Below are positions 46,259-55,235 of a stretch of 64,000 nt of DNA, piece by piece; position 1 is the stretch's first letter; every line of letters begins with the position of its first letter. Both the position numbers and the translations under genes were made by a program. Source of the DNA: Lutispora thermophila DSM 19022 (GTDB lineage: Bacteria; Bacillota; Clostridia; Lutisporales; Lutisporaceae); the NCBI RefSeq assembly GCF_900142105.1, contig NZ_FQZS01000020.1:1-64000 (forward strand), in the 5' to 3' direction. The notes beneath the pieces are model-generated. The model was not told where the DNA came from, did not search any database, and saw nothing but the letters and a program-made list of their open reading frames with translations.

Positions 46259-46368
46259 TTAAAAAGCCTCTAAAATGTAATTGTGAAGAAAACATCCAAA
46301 GGAGTTCAATATAAGTGCAATTTGATTCTGTTGGAAATTTATTAAATTAAATATGTCTGCAAAATGAA

Positions 46369-46395
46369 GGACGGTTCTCATTAAATAACCGCCCT
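46369..46395 (-). terminator. Terminator after sstT
   Basis: On the minus strand GGGCGGTT, an eight-base loop, GAACCGTCC, then TTCATTTTG. Confidence 0.6.
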
Positions 46396-46428
46396 TATCT
46401 TGATTATATATTATTGCTCTATTCTTAC

Positions 46429-47658
46429 CTATTTGATTACTATTTTCCTGCCCTGCTTTTTCCATTCAGCAAATTCAGCAGCTGCAGTAAACAGCACGTC
46501 TGTTGATGAATTGACTGCTGTTTCGCATGAGTCCTGTATAACACCAACTATAAATCCTACACCAACTACTTGCATCGCAATGTCATTGGGAATTCCAAAC
46601 AAGCTGCATGCTAAAGGAATAAGAAGCAATGATCCACCTGCTACCCCTGAAGCACCTGCAGCACTTACAGCTGATAATACGCTTAGTATTACTGCAGTAG
46701 GTATATCTACAGAAATTCCAAGTGTATGAGTAGCTGCAAGGGTCAATACAGAAATTGTAACAGCTGCACCTGCCATGTTAACAGTAGCTCCCAAAGGAAT
46801 AGACACTGAATAGGTGTCCTTATCCAAACCAAGTCTTTCAGCCAGGCTCATGTTAACCGGAATGTTGGCAGCTGAGCTTCTTGTGAAAAACGCTGTTATA
46901 CCACTTTCTTTCAGGCACTTGAGCACAAGGGGATATGGGTTCTGACGTATCTTTAAGAAAACAATTATAGGATTCATTACTAAAGCTACAAAGGCCATAG
47001 CGCCAACAAGCACTAATATTAATTGTCCATAGCTTAATAATACCTCTATACCGCTTGTTGCAATGGAGTCAAATACCAATCCCATGATACCCAGTGGAGC
47101 GAAGCTGATAACTATTCTTACCATATCTGCCAATGCATCAGAAACGTTAGCCATAAATGTTTTAGTTGAATCAGCTGCTTTTCTTAATGTTATGCCGAAT
47201 AATACTGCAAATGCCAATATACCAATGTAGTTGGCATTAAATATCGCTTTTACAGGGTTGTCAACCAGATTCATCAACAAACTCTTAAGGACTTCTGTAA
47301 TTCCGCCCGGAGCTGACACACTTTCAACTCCTGATACTAGTGTCAACTTTATTGGGAACATAAAGCTTGCAAGAACACCTACAACACCAGCCAGGAATGT
47401 TCCTACAACATAAAGCACAACAATGGCTTTCATATTGGTTTTATGACCGCTTTTATGCTGAGCAAGAGCTGATGAAACCAAGAAGAAAACCAGTACAGGC
47501 GCCAATGCCTTTAAAGCGCCAACGAATAAAGACCCAAAAATAACAACAAATTTTGCTTGTTCAGGAATTGTTAATGCCAAAATAATACCGATAATCAAGC
47601 CTACTATTATCTGCTTTACCAGGCTTAACCGTTTCCACATGTTAATTAAATTTTTCAA
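46429..47658 (-). CDS. sstT: Serine/threonine:sodium symporter SstT
   Basis: A 409-residue dicarboxylate/amino acid:cation symporter. The N-terminus ([20 protein letters not shown]), the serine-rich re-entrant region ([20 protein letters not shown]) and the sodium-site segment [20 protein letters not shown] are as in SstT. The start is a TTG at 47658 with AGGAGG before it; the in-frame ATG at 47640 is the alternative. It imports L-serine and L-threonine with sodium. Monocistronic. Confidence 0.93.
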   Translation of the reverse strand: MKNLINMWKRLSLVKQIIVGLIIGIILALTIPEQAKFVVIFGSLFVGALKALAPVLVFFLVSSALAQHKSGHKTNMKAIVVLYVVGTFLAGVVGVLASFMFPIKLTLVSGVESVSAPGGITEVLKSLLMNLVDNPVKAIFNANYIGILAFAVLFGITLRKAADSTKTFMANVSDALADMVRIVISFAPLGIMGLVFDSIATSGIEVLLSYGQLILVLVGAMAFVALVMNPIIVFLKIRQNPYPLVLKCLKESGITAFFTRSSAANIPVNMSLAERLGLDKDTYSVSIPLGATVNMAGAAVTISVLTLAATHTLGISVDIPTAVILSVLSAVSAAGASGVAGGSLLLIPLACSLFGIPNDIAMQVVGVGFIVGVIQDSCETAVNSSTDVLFTAAAEFAEWKKQGRKIVIK

Positions 47659-47860
47659 AGCTGAATCCTCCTGTACTAATAGAATGAATTAAAGAAAAAT
47701 GTTACTTGGATGATATAGATGTGCTGTCAGTATTTTATTTTACATAATTATAGCTTGATATATATTAGTTTACCTTTTTTCATTCCATTTGGAAAGCAGA
47801 AAATTGGATTATGTAAATATTGTTATGTTAATCTTATCCAGATGTATTTTTTTTGAAAAT

Positions 47861-47990
47861 AAGCAAATCCCTTAGCAAATGAAGAATTCTCTTGCATTTA
47901 TTAAGGGATTTTCCGGCTCTAAATTCAATGTTTTCATTCCACTTAATAACATTTATTACTTAATTTTCTTGATAATTTATAGTTCCCAAT
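47861..47990. repeat. Dispersed hairpin repeat, copy 3, fused to an internal element segment
   Basis: 47861-47914 is the hairpin AAGCAAATCCCTTAGCAAAT ... TTTATTAAGGGATTTTCC. It runs directly into GGCTCTAAATTCAATGTTTT and CATTCCACTTAATAACATTT, which matches the segment between the second and third left-arm motifs of the large element at 54.2 kb. So this is a rearranged fragment of that element family. The rest of the gap to 48092 has no gene. Confidence 0.7.
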
Positions 47991-48092
47991 AGTGAATAAT
48001 AACAAATCAGTGTATTGCTCATACACGTTATCTCCTATTATTACAGACTCATGCTTTGTCATACCACAATCTCTTCATAGCGTGTTATGAAA

Positions 48093-48596
48093 CTATTTCT
48101 TAATGTACCCAAATATTATTTTAGCTGCTTCTTTAGCAGAAACCTTGCTTACATCAATTTTCTCTGTATCCATTTCAAAATAATTTTTTAATCTTGATAT
48201 ACTTCTGTTAATAACGTCTTCAGTCCTTATTCCCATTTCTATATCCTTTCTAATTCGTGAAATTAACGCTTGCTCTGAACATACCAAAGAAAATTTATAT
48301 AATATGCAACTATGTTTGTCTAGCCTAGATAATACATCATCAAGGATACTTTGTTCATGCATTACCCAACAAAAAATTATATTTTCATACACTGAACACG
48401 AAATATAATTATTTAATAGATAACTAATATTGTCTATTACCATCTTTTTAGTTTCATCATTCACGATAAAAGGTGACATGTCCCAGCACCAATCACCATC
48501 GAGGAAAACAGAATTTGGCAATAGTTTTTGCAGCTCTCTGCTTGTGACTGTCTTTCCTACCCCCATAGTTCCATTTATAAAAATGAGATTTTTCAT
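48093..48596 (-). CDS. P-loop nucleotide kinase-like ATPase
   Basis: A 167-residue small P-loop protein with Walker A GTMGVGKTVTSREL (about residues 9-22), an acidic SVFLDGDWCWDM that matches the aspartate after the first strand in small-molecule kinases, and a C-terminal lid-type arginine region (SRIRKDIEMGIR). Similar to shikimate/chloramphenicol-kinase-like or AAA_18-type proteins of unknown substrate. Monocistronic. Confidence 0.75.
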   Translation of the reverse strand: MKNLIFINGTMGVGKTVTSRELQKLLPNSVFLDGDWCWDMSPFIVNDETKKMVIDNISYLLNNYISCSVYENIIFCWVMHEQSILDDVLSRLDKHSCILYKFSLVCSEQALISRIRKDIEMGIRTEDVINRSISRLKNYFEMDTEKIDVSKVSAKEAAKIIFGYIKK

Positions 48597-49010
48597 TTTC
48601 CATCCTCCAACGCTTAAATAATCTCTAACTCCTTCGTTATAAAATACAAATTCGCACTATTTACCTTTGTTTTGCACTTATAACTCATAATAGCACCTAC
48701 TTTAACCAGCCACCTTTTATCGAACCCTCCTAACACTATCTTAATCTTCTCCTCAGCCTGTTTTCTATACTATTACCTCCGCCTGTCATAGCAGTATTAC
48801 AAGTAACAATCTATATAGAATATCTACTTTGTAACTACCTTTACACGAATAATGCTAAATTTAGAGACAGAAGGTCTGGCTCAAGATTCTTGATCGAATA
48901 CAAAAGGAACAATGAATATGTTGACTACAAGAGAATTTCACATTCCATTCATACTATCCGAAAGAATATTTATGCATAATAGTAACTATAAACTAGTCAT
49001 CAAGTATTAG
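48597..49010. other. Non-coding gap
   Basis: About 410 bases between the kinase-like gene and arsN1. No convincing reading frame, repeat or structured RNA seen. Confidence 0.5.
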
Positions 49011-49496
49011 TTACATTATTGTAATGTCAATCCACTTACCATCCAAAATTCCATGTTTTTCATAAGTTCCAACCTCTCTGAATCCAAGAGATTTATAAAG
49101 TTTTTGTCCTGCTTCATTGGTCTTAAATGTGCTTAAAACAAGCTTATGAAAACCTTCATCTTTAGCTGTTTGTATAAGCGATCTAAGAAGCAGCTTTCCT
49201 AATCCCTTGCCACGCATTTTTCTCGAAATATATATTGATATATCCACCACGCCAGAATAGCAGCATCTTGAATTGAAAACATTTAGTGAAGCCCACCCGT
49301 GGACTGTATTTTTCTCATCTTCTATTACCAATACTTTATGCCTACCACTTCTGTCCTTCAGCCAATCAAGCATTTCTTCTTCTGTTTTTAATTTTGATTC
49401 AAGTGTAGCTATCCGATCTTCAATTCCTTCGTTGTATATTTTAGTAATGAAAGGTATATCATGTTGATGTGCTATTCTTACATTATAGTTAACAAT
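49011..49496 (-). CDS. arsN1: GNAT N-acetyltransferase of the arsinothricin-resistance type (ArsN1-like), possible ATT start
   Basis: The protein frame is open well before the first ATG (49373): NYNVRIAHQHDIPFITKIYN, EGIEDRIATLESKLKTEEEM. These residues belong to the family N-terminus, so the true start must be upstream. The only suitable codon there is ATT (49494-49496), placed six bases after GGGGG. The full product is about 161 residues. The acetyl-CoA motif is ISRKMRGKGLGKLLLRSLI, and the segment WASLNVFNSRCCYSGVVDIS is typical of ArsN1/phosphinothricin acetyltransferases. It follows arsD-arsA, which supports a role in acetylating arsenic-containing amino-acid toxins. Confidence 0.75.
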   Translation of the reverse strand: MVNYNVRIAHQHDIPFITKIYNEGIEDRIATLESKLKTEEEMLDWLKDRSGRHKVLVIEDEKNTVHGWASLNVFNSRCCYSGVVDISIYISRKMRGKGLGKLLLRSLIQTAKDEGFHKLVLSTFKTNEAGQKLYKSLGFREVGTYEKHGILDGKWIDITIM

Positions 49497-49505
49497 AAAT
49501 ACCCC

Positions 49506-49694
49506 CTATTTTCTGGCCTTTATCAGGTCACCTGCATATGCTCCATCTAAGGACTCAATATTTGATGCATCATCGGGATCTATGAATATCTCTTTATTAG
49601 AAAGAATGCTTTCTATTACATCCTTAGTGTATATATGTGCAATTTCAATATTTACATCTTCAAAACCAGACTCCTTCGTAATTAGTAAAGACAT
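49506..49694 (-). pseudogene. C-terminal remnant, probably of an arsenite methyltransferase
   Basis: A 62-residue frame (ESGFEDVNIEIAHIYTKDVI, DDASNIESLDGAYAGDLIKA). It resembles the last part of clostridial ArsM-type methyltransferases: the final strand pair and the GAFAG-type end. It lacks the SAM-binding domain and has no ribosome site. It lies between arsA and arsN1 in the same direction, where an arsM gene would fit. The family call is from memory of motifs and is moderate. Confidence 0.5.
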
Positions 49695-49722
49695 TACATT
49701 TCAATGTAATGCCTTTACTATT

Positions 49723-51471
49723 CTAATCTATAAGATCTTTAAGTTTTTCGCCTTTTACTTCTTCTGGAATCCATTCTATAACTGCAAAATTCCCTTTTGA
49801 TATTTCACTTACCTTATTAATCCACTTTACTTCATTGCTTGCCCTTGCCTTTAAAATACTATTGGTTGTTTTCGCAGCATATAAGCTTGAATTTATTACC
49901 CACCATCTGCTATGAATTCCAGCTCTGTTTAAATCTTCTTGAAGTCTTAATGCTTCGTAAACCGGAGTAGCTTCAGCTAAAGTTACAATAATCACTTCTG
50001 TTTCTAATTCATCTCTCAGTTTAGGTAAAAGTTTTTTAACTGATTCTGGAATATCTCCCTGTGAACGCTGAATTTCCTTATGATAGCTTTGAGTGGAATC
50101 CAAAAGCAAAAGCGTATGCCCTGTTGGCGCTGTATCAATTACTACAATCTCATTTTCTGACCTTTTCACGATTTCAGCAAAAGCTCTAAATACTGCAATT
50201 TCTTGAGTACAAGGCGATCTTAAGTCTTCCTCTATATAAGCAATATCATCTTCACTCATTGTCTCTCTAGCTTTGCTTAATACCTCTTCTTTATACTTTT
50301 CAAGTTCTGCTTTTTCATCAATATTGCTTATGGTAATGCCATAGCTTTCATCTAATACAAACTTTAAATGAGCTGCAGGGTCAGTAGTTGTTAAATGAAC
50401 TTTCTTGCCCCTTTTGGCTAATTCCAAAGCAATTGCAGCTGCTACTGTCGTTTTTCCTACTCCACCTTTGCCCATTGTAAATATTATTTTTTTATCTCTA
50501 TTATACAAATCTTCAATTACATTCTTTAATTTTTGTATATCGTAATCATTTAGCATTTCATTATCATAATTAATTCTACCACTTTTCAAAAAAGCTCTTA
50601 CATTTTCCAAACCAGTTACATTGTAAGGTCTTAGAGGTAATTTAAAAGTTTCTATAGCTCTAAGTGCTTGTGGCATATTCTTCAGGGAATTTTGCTGTTT
50701 CTTATAAATAGCATTGGAAAGGTAGTCATCATGCTCTTCCAGTACACCATTGATTACCAAAACCTGATTATTTATTCCTATATCCTGAAGCTCTTTAGAT
50801 GCTCTCTCCGCTTCTTTTAGTGGTGATTTTTCAGGTCTGGATACAATTATAAGTGTAGTTTTTTCTTTGTTTGCGAGATTCTCTACTGCATTTTTATATA
50901 CTTCTTTTTTATTTTCAAGTCCCGAAAGCTGCCCTAAGCATGAAGCACCATGAGTATTTTCATTAATAAAATTAGTCCACGCTGAAGGAAGCTGAAGCAT
51001 CCTTAGAGTATGACCTGTTGGAGCTGTGTCAAATATTATATGATCATATTCCATGGCTGCATTTTCATCAGTTATAAAGTTTGAGAATTCATTAAATGCA
51101 GCAATTTCAATAGTACATGATCCAGAAAGCTGTTCCTCCATATTTTTCAAAACTGCTTCAGGCAATTTGCCACGGTAAGGTCCTATAACACTTTCTCTAT
51201 ATTCAGCAGCTGCCTCCACTGGATCAAAGTTTGCAACAACTAAGTTAGGTACATCTTTTAAAGCAACACCTTTGTTATTCAATTCAACATCAAAGACATC
51301 TTGTAGGTTTGAAGCTGGGTCAGTGCTGATTAGCATAATCTTTTTGCCTTCATCGGCTAAAGCTACTGCTGTAGCACATGCTAATGATGTTTTACCAACC
51401 CCACCTTTTCCTGTAAAAAAAATATACTTTGTCAATCTTATTTCTGTCACACTAAATTCTTTAATTGACAT
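49723..51471 (-). CDS. arsA: Arsenite/antimonite-transporting ATPase ArsA
   Basis: About 582 residues from the ATG at 51471 (AAGAGGG upstream). It has the duplicated ArsA layout: Walker A FFTGKGGVGKTSLA in the first half and FTMGKGGVGKTTVAAA in the second, each with a DTAPTGHTL switch signature. The metalloid-binding cysteines lie in GSCTIEIAAF, ASCLGQLSG and SPCTQEIAVF. It receives As(III) from ArsD and in other organisms powers the arsenite channel ArsB; here the efflux protein is Acr3, encoded separately. Confidence 0.96.
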   Translation of the reverse strand: MSIKEFSVTEIRLTKYIFFTGKGGVGKTSLACATAVALADEGKKIMLISTDPASNLQDVFDVELNNKGVALKDVPNLVVANFDPVEAAAEYRESVIGPYRGKLPEAVLKNMEEQLSGSCTIEIAAFNEFSNFITDENAAMEYDHIIFDTAPTGHTLRMLQLPSAWTNFINENTHGASCLGQLSGLENKKEVYKNAVENLANKEKTTLIIVSRPEKSPLKEAERASKELQDIGINNQVLVINGVLEEHDDYLSNAIYKKQQNSLKNMPQALRAIETFKLPLRPYNVTGLENVRAFLKSGRINYDNEMLNDYDIQKLKNVIEDLYNRDKKIIFTMGKGGVGKTTVAAAIALELAKRGKKVHLTTTDPAAHLKFVLDESYGITISNIDEKAELEKYKEEVLSKARETMSEDDIAYIEEDLRSPCTQEIAVFRAFAEIVKRSENEIVVIDTAPTGHTLLLLDSTQSYHKEIQRSQGDIPESVKKLLPKLRDELETEVIIVTLAEATPVYEALRLQEDLNRAGIHSRWWVINSSLYAAKTTNSILKARASNEVKWINKVSEISKGNFAVIEWIPEEVKGEKLKDLID

Positions 51472-51490
51472 CCATATCCCTCTTTCAAAA

Positions 51491-51862
51491 TTAGCAGCAT
51501 CCACTCTTGCAGCAGCATCTTTTAATCACTTTTTTCTCAGTTGCTTTTAAGTAATCTTCTGATATACCTAATAGACTGCAAAATTCTTCATTGGTCGGAT
51601 AGGCTTTGGTTTTTACTATAACTCCATCAACCATTGTAATTGGAAGTACATCCACTCCCTCATCATTCAATTTTTTATTTACTTCTTCATTCTCAACAAA
51701 TATCTGTGGATTATTAGTCAGATTGTATCTTTCAATCACTATTCCTCTTTTTTTCAAATTATTTAATACTGTAGAAACTCTCAAAAGCTCCGGATCAACA
51801 CTTGGCCCGCATACTCCTGTTGGACAACACATAGCTGGATCAAAAATCATCATCTTTTTCAT
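51491..51862 (-). CDS. arsD: Arsenic metallochaperone / repressor ArsD
   Basis: About 123 residues from the ATG at 51862 (GAGGAG nine bases upstream), which puts the conserved As(III) ligands at Cys12, Cys13 and Cys18 (MCCPTGVCGPSVD). A thioredoxin-like fold follows, then a C-terminal CCCKSGCC cluster. It hands As(III) to ArsA, directly downstream (19 bases). Confidence 0.95.
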   Translation of the reverse strand: MKKMMIFDPAMCCPTGVCGPSVDPELLRVSTVLNNLKKRGIVIERYNLTNNPQIFVENEEVNKKLNDEGVDVLPITMVDGVIVKTKAYPTNEEFCSLLGISEDYLKATEKKVIKRCCCKSGCC

Positions 51863-51879
51863 AATCATACACTCCTCTA

Positions 51880-52200
51880 CTAGCATTTACATTTTGATTT
51901 ATCTTTACAGATACATTCATCAGTATCTGTTATAAGATTCATAAGAAACAATATAAGCTTATTGCAGTTAGATATATTTAGAGAATAATAGCTCCATAGC
52001 CCTTCTTTTCTGCATTCTACAATATTGCAGTCCATCAGAACCTTCATATGATGTGAAAGTGTCGGCTGTGTAAAATCAAAATGTTCCAAAATATCACAGG
52101 CACACATTTCTCCGCAGGATAAAATATCGATTATTTTAAGCCTATTTGGATCTGCAAGAGCTTTAATAATCTTCGCACCTTCATCATAATTTAACTTCAT
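51880..52200 (-). CDS. arsR: ArsR-family arsenic-responsive repressor (arsDA operon)
   Basis: A 106-residue winged-helix repressor. The inducer-binding cysteines are in GEMCACDILEHF (about 31-42), the DNA helix is FTQPTLSHHMKVLMDC, and a Cys-rich tail (CICKDKSKCKC) closes the protein. First gene of arsR-arsD-arsA; As(III) binding releases it from the promoter. Confidence 0.93.
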   Translation of the reverse strand: MKLNYDEGAKIIKALADPNRLKIIDILSCGEMCACDILEHFDFTQPTLSHHMKVLMDCNIVECRKEGLWSYYSLNISNCNKLILFLMNLITDTDECICKDKSKCKC

Positions 52201-52211
52201 CTCAACACCTC

Positions 52212-52270
52212 AGTATATTGATATTTATCTATATATAATATATGTTTATATCTATATAATGTCAATATTT
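52212..52270 (-). promoter_or_regulatory. Probable ArsR operator/promoter of the arsRDA operon
   Basis: Directly upstream of arsR there are two near-identical stretches (TTTATCTATATA and TTTATATCTATATA) bounded by ATTGATAT on one side and ATGTCAAT on the other, an imperfect dyad of the kind bound by ArsR dimers. It differs from the operator pair at the acr3 genes. Confidence 0.42.
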
Positions 52271-52413
52271 CTTCAAATAGCAATATGGATATTAGTCTAT
52301 ATATTTATGACTTTCTATTTAATTATTTGAGACCTTTTTATTATGTGTTACTATAGATCTAATACAATTACCTCTCTTAATTTAGTTTTCAGAGAAACTT
52401 GATATTACGGCAT

Positions 52414-52450
52414 ATAAAAACCGGTTAAAATGATTAATCACTTTAACCGG
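52414..52450 (-). terminator. Terminator after acr3
   Basis: The stem CCGGTTAAA pairs with TTTAACCGG; the minus-strand tail is TTTTTATATG. Confidence 0.85.
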
Positions 52451-52558
52451 AATATTATTTGCTTGAATCTTATATAATTGCTTTTAACATATTTAATATT
52501 TGTGTGTATATCGATTGCTTCTACTATTCTCATCATTCATTTGCTGTTTATCCTACAT

Positions 52559-53620
52559 TCATTTTTCAGGAAACCACTTTCTTGTATTATTTGCAATTCT
52601 AACCAAGGTCAACATTATGGGCACTTCTGTTAAGACCCCTGCAACTGTAGCAAGAGCCGCACCTGATTCAAGTCCAAATAGAGAAATAGCCACTGCAACC
52701 GCAAGTTCGAAGAAGTTACTCGCTCCAATCATTCCAGCAGGTGCTGCAATGCTGTGAGGTAATTTCCATGCCTTTGCCCAGCCATAGGCAATGAAAAATA
52801 TAAAGAATGTCTGGATAATTAATGGTACGGCAATTAATACAATATGCAAAGGATTGCTTAAAATAATTTCACCCTGGAAAGAGAAAATAATTATTAATGT
52901 AAGAAGAAGACCTACAATAGTTACATTATCAAATTTCTTGAGAAAAATATTTTCGAAATACTCTATACCCTTGCGTTTAATAATGTTCCTTCTAGTAAGA
53001 TATCCTCCTGCCAATGGGATAACAACAAACAAGATTGTTGATAATACCAGCGTGTCGTAAGGAACGGTTACATTACTTACACCTAATAGGAATGCGACAA
53101 TTGGTGTAAACGCAAACAATATAATCAAGTCATTCATAGCTACCTGCACCAATGTATAAGCAGGATCGCCTTTTGTCAGATAACTCCATACGAACACCAT
53201 AGCTGTACATGGTGCAGCTCCTAGCAGTACTGCACCTGCAAGGTATTCAATCGCTAAATTTTGTTCAATCCATCTACTAAACACTACCTTCAAGAAAAAC
53301 CCAGCTATAAGATACATTGTAAAAGGCTTGATAAGCCAGTTTGTTGTACAAGTTACTATAAGTCCTTTTGGCTTTTTTGTTGCCCTGACAATGCTTGAAA
53401 AATCAATTTTAAGCATCATGGGGTATATCATGAGCCATATAAGAATGGCAACAGGGATGGATACATTAGCATATTCAAGTTTGCCTAAAGTTTCAGGGAT
53501 TATAGGAATTAATTGTCCTATTGCAACTCCCACTATTATACAGGCTGCCACCCAAAGTGTGAGATATTTTTCAAAAAAACCTAATCCCTTGTTTTCTTGT
53601 ATTACTTCTTTACTACTCAC
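52559..53620 (-). CDS. acr3: Arsenite efflux permease of the ACR3 family
   Basis: A 353-residue, ten-helix membrane protein. The ACR3 hallmarks are visible (LGAAPCTAMVFVWSYLTKGD with the conserved Cys, AVAISLFGLESGAALATVAG). It starts at GTG (53618-53620) after GGGGGC. It exports As(III), here in a separate transcript with its own operator downstream of a second arsR-type gene. Confidence 0.96.
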   Translation of the reverse strand: MSSKEVIQENKGLGFFEKYLTLWVAACIIVGVAIGQLIPIIPETLGKLEYANVSIPVAILIWLMIYPMMLKIDFSSIVRATKKPKGLIVTCTTNWLIKPFTMYLIAGFFLKVVFSRWIEQNLAIEYLAGAVLLGAAPCTAMVFVWSYLTKGDPAYTLVQVAMNDLIILFAFTPIVAFLLGVSNVTVPYDTLVLSTILFVVIPLAGGYLTRRNIIKRKGIEYFENIFLKKFDNVTIVGLLLTLIIIFSFQGEIILSNPLHIVLIAVPLIIQTFFIFFIAYGWAKAWKLPHSIAAPAGMIGASNFFELAVAVAISLFGLESGAALATVAGVLTEVPIMLTLVRIANNTRKWFPEK

Positions 53621-53662
53621 ATTTTATGCCCCCAATCTGTTTATAATAAATATGATTTATTT

Positions 53663-53690
53663 ATATGATTATATTCGATTATAATCATAT
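53663..53690 (-). promoter_or_regulatory. ArsR-type operator before acr3
   Basis: A 28-base palindrome, ATATGATTATATTC plus its reverse partner ending ATAATCATAT. It is nearly identical to the palindrome before the neighbouring arsR-type gene (54138-54165), so one repressor very probably controls both. Confidence 0.72.
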
Positions 53691-53714
53691 AATTTGTTTA
53701 AGACGAAGTTCTGT

Positions 53715-54125
53715 TTAGTTCTCATTTCTTGTATTATCACACTGACACTGCAGATACTTAAAAACCTGACTTTTATCATTTCGCAGGTGCTCACAAGTAA
53801 AGTTACCTTCTTTAAACTTTTTTAGTCTTTCTATATCTCTTTTCAATTGTGTTTTTTCATCCATCTTGTTCTTAATATATTCATACAGTAGGTTGTTTTC
53901 TTCAATAAAATTATTATTTATTCTATAGTAGACCCATTGCGATTTCTTTTCACTGGTTATAATTCCTGAAGTTTTTAATTTATTTAGATGCCTTGAAGCA
54001 TTGGACTGCGTCATATCCAGCACTGTTTCTATCTCGCACACACAGAGTTCCCCTCTTATTAACAAATTGAGTATTCTAATTCTGTTTTCATCTCCCAATG
54101 CTTTAAAGATTTCTATAAAATCCAA
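53715..54125 (-). CDS. ArsR/SmtB-family repressor adjoining acr3
   Basis: A 136-residue repressor. Inducer cysteines are in RGELCVCEIETVLD, the recognition helix is MTQSNASRHLNKLKTSG, and extra cysteines occur in the tail (NFTCEHLRN, LQCQCDN). It starts at TTG (54123-54125) with GAGGTG before it. It shares an operator sequence with acr3 (94 bases away) and is thus the likely local arsenic sensor for efflux. It is distinct from the arsR of the arsRDA operon. Confidence 0.9.
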   Translation of the reverse strand: MDFIEIFKALGDENRIRILNLLIRGELCVCEIETVLDMTQSNASRHLNKLKTSGIITSEKKSQWVYYRINNNFIEENNLLYEYIKNKMDEKTQLKRDIERLKKFKEGNFTCEHLRNDKSQVFKYLQCQCDNTRNEN

Positions 54126-54137
54126 TTTATCACCTCT

Positions 54138-54165
54138 ATATGATTATATTCAATTATATGCATAT
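54138..54165 (-). promoter_or_regulatory. ArsR-type operator before the second arsR gene
   Basis: ATATGATTATATTC followed by AATTATATGCATAT: the same 28-base dyad as at 53663-53690 with three differences, overlapping the presumed promoter. Indicates autoregulation. Confidence 0.72.
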
Positions 54166-54218
54166 ACTAATGTAAATTTTTGCTTTTGTCAATAAAAGCA
54201 TTGTTATTTTAGTCCTAT

Positions 54219-54759
54219 TGTATATTTAAAATAAACTCCGCTCCAAACCACTTTCCCTCAAACCCTTATGCCTTCTAGTATTAACCCTATTCTTCTAATC
54301 TCTTCCATATAATAAAGTCGGTTCTAAAATTCAATATTTTCATTCCATTTAATAACATTTATTCCTTAATTCTTGTAGTAATTTTTAAAATAAAGTCGGT
54401 TCCAAATAGGGATATGTTGAAAGGAAAATAGGAATAAGTTTCATGGGTTAAGGGTTAAGGTTTTATTTCACCCTTTCAGTTGCTATATCAATATTATCTT
54501 CAATACAGTAGTCAATACTTCTCTCAATCCCTTTAAAATCAATAGTTTTAAGGCTGTAACCAACAAATAATTCTAATCAAAATTCTAATGAAAAATCTAA
54601 TAACTTAGTCCTTATACCTTAGCCCTTTCCCCTGTAAAAAAAGCAAACCCCGCAGCAAAACAGGGGTTATCCTGCATTTACTACGGGATTATGGAATGAA
54701 CTTTATTTTTATGGAGCGAACTTTATTTTAATGGAGTCAACTTTATTTGAATTATACAC
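54219..54759. repeat. Nested-inverted-repeat element, copy A (about 540 bp)
   Basis: A non-coding element with mirrored motifs. The left arm has AAATAAACTCCGCTCC (54230), AATAAAGTCGGTTCT (54311) and AATAAAGTCGGTTCC (54390), about 80 bases apart. The right arm has three tandem 20-base units GGA(A/G)(T/C)(G/C)-AACTTTATTTT (54703-54753), which are reverse complements of the left motifs in reverse order. Before the right array comes the dispersed hairpin (54641-54694). The ends are TTGTATATTTAAA and GAATTATACAC. A box TCAATCCCTTTAAAATCAAT (from 54520) is shared with copy B. No reading frame. Confidence 0.75.
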
Positions 54760-54764
54760 TTGTA

Positions 54765-55204
54765 ATTGTATACACATAAAAAACTCATGTCAAAACCCAA
54801 CACCCCCTCAACCCCTTGTCCCATCTATCCTTAACCATATTTACCTATTTTCTTCCAGATAAAAAAGTCATGTCAAAAATCACCCCTTTTCCCTGTCTCT
54901 TTCTCCTAATATTTTCCTATTTTCCCTCTCATTTTAGATAAAAAAGTCGTGTCAGAAATAGGGATAAGGTTCAAGGGAAAAGGGAAAAGTTTTTATCAAT
55001 ATCTTTCATCAATACTCTATTCAAATCCAATAAAATCAATGCTTTTAACCTTATACCTTACCCCTTTACCCTACTCATCCTAAAACAAAAATCATGGCTA
55101 CAATAAGGCTTTCTGCCCTATTTTCACCATGACTTTTAACATGACTTTTTTATTTATAACACAACTTTTTTATTCGTGACACGAGTTTTTAGGGTTATAC
55201 AACT
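54765..55204. repeat. Nested-inverted-repeat element, copy C (about 440 bp, divergent motif)
   Basis: Same architecture as copies A and B but with another motif: left arm AAAAACTCATGTCA (54778), AAAAAAGTCATGTCA (54863), AAAAAAGTCGTGTCA (54940). The right arm has CATGACTTTT units at a 20-base period ending in CACGAGTTTTT (55129-55192). The outermost copy on both sides reads ACTC where the inner ones read AGTC, as in B. The hairpin near the right end (AAAATCATGG pairing with CCATGACTTTT) replaces the CCCGC hairpin. Ends: ATTGTATACAC and GGGTTATACAAC. Confidence 0.7.
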
Positions 55205-55235
55205 ATAATTATCAAGACTTATGAATATGAAGCAA

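Noticed and set aside
46259-46465. 68-residue minus-strand frame left of sstT as a gene
   Set aside because: It overlaps the sstT end and the terminator, has no ribosome site and no protein-like pattern.
54703-55192. 20-base-period arrays as a CRISPR array
   Set aside because: There are only three or four units, the unit is about 20 bases with no unique spacers between, and no cas genes are present.
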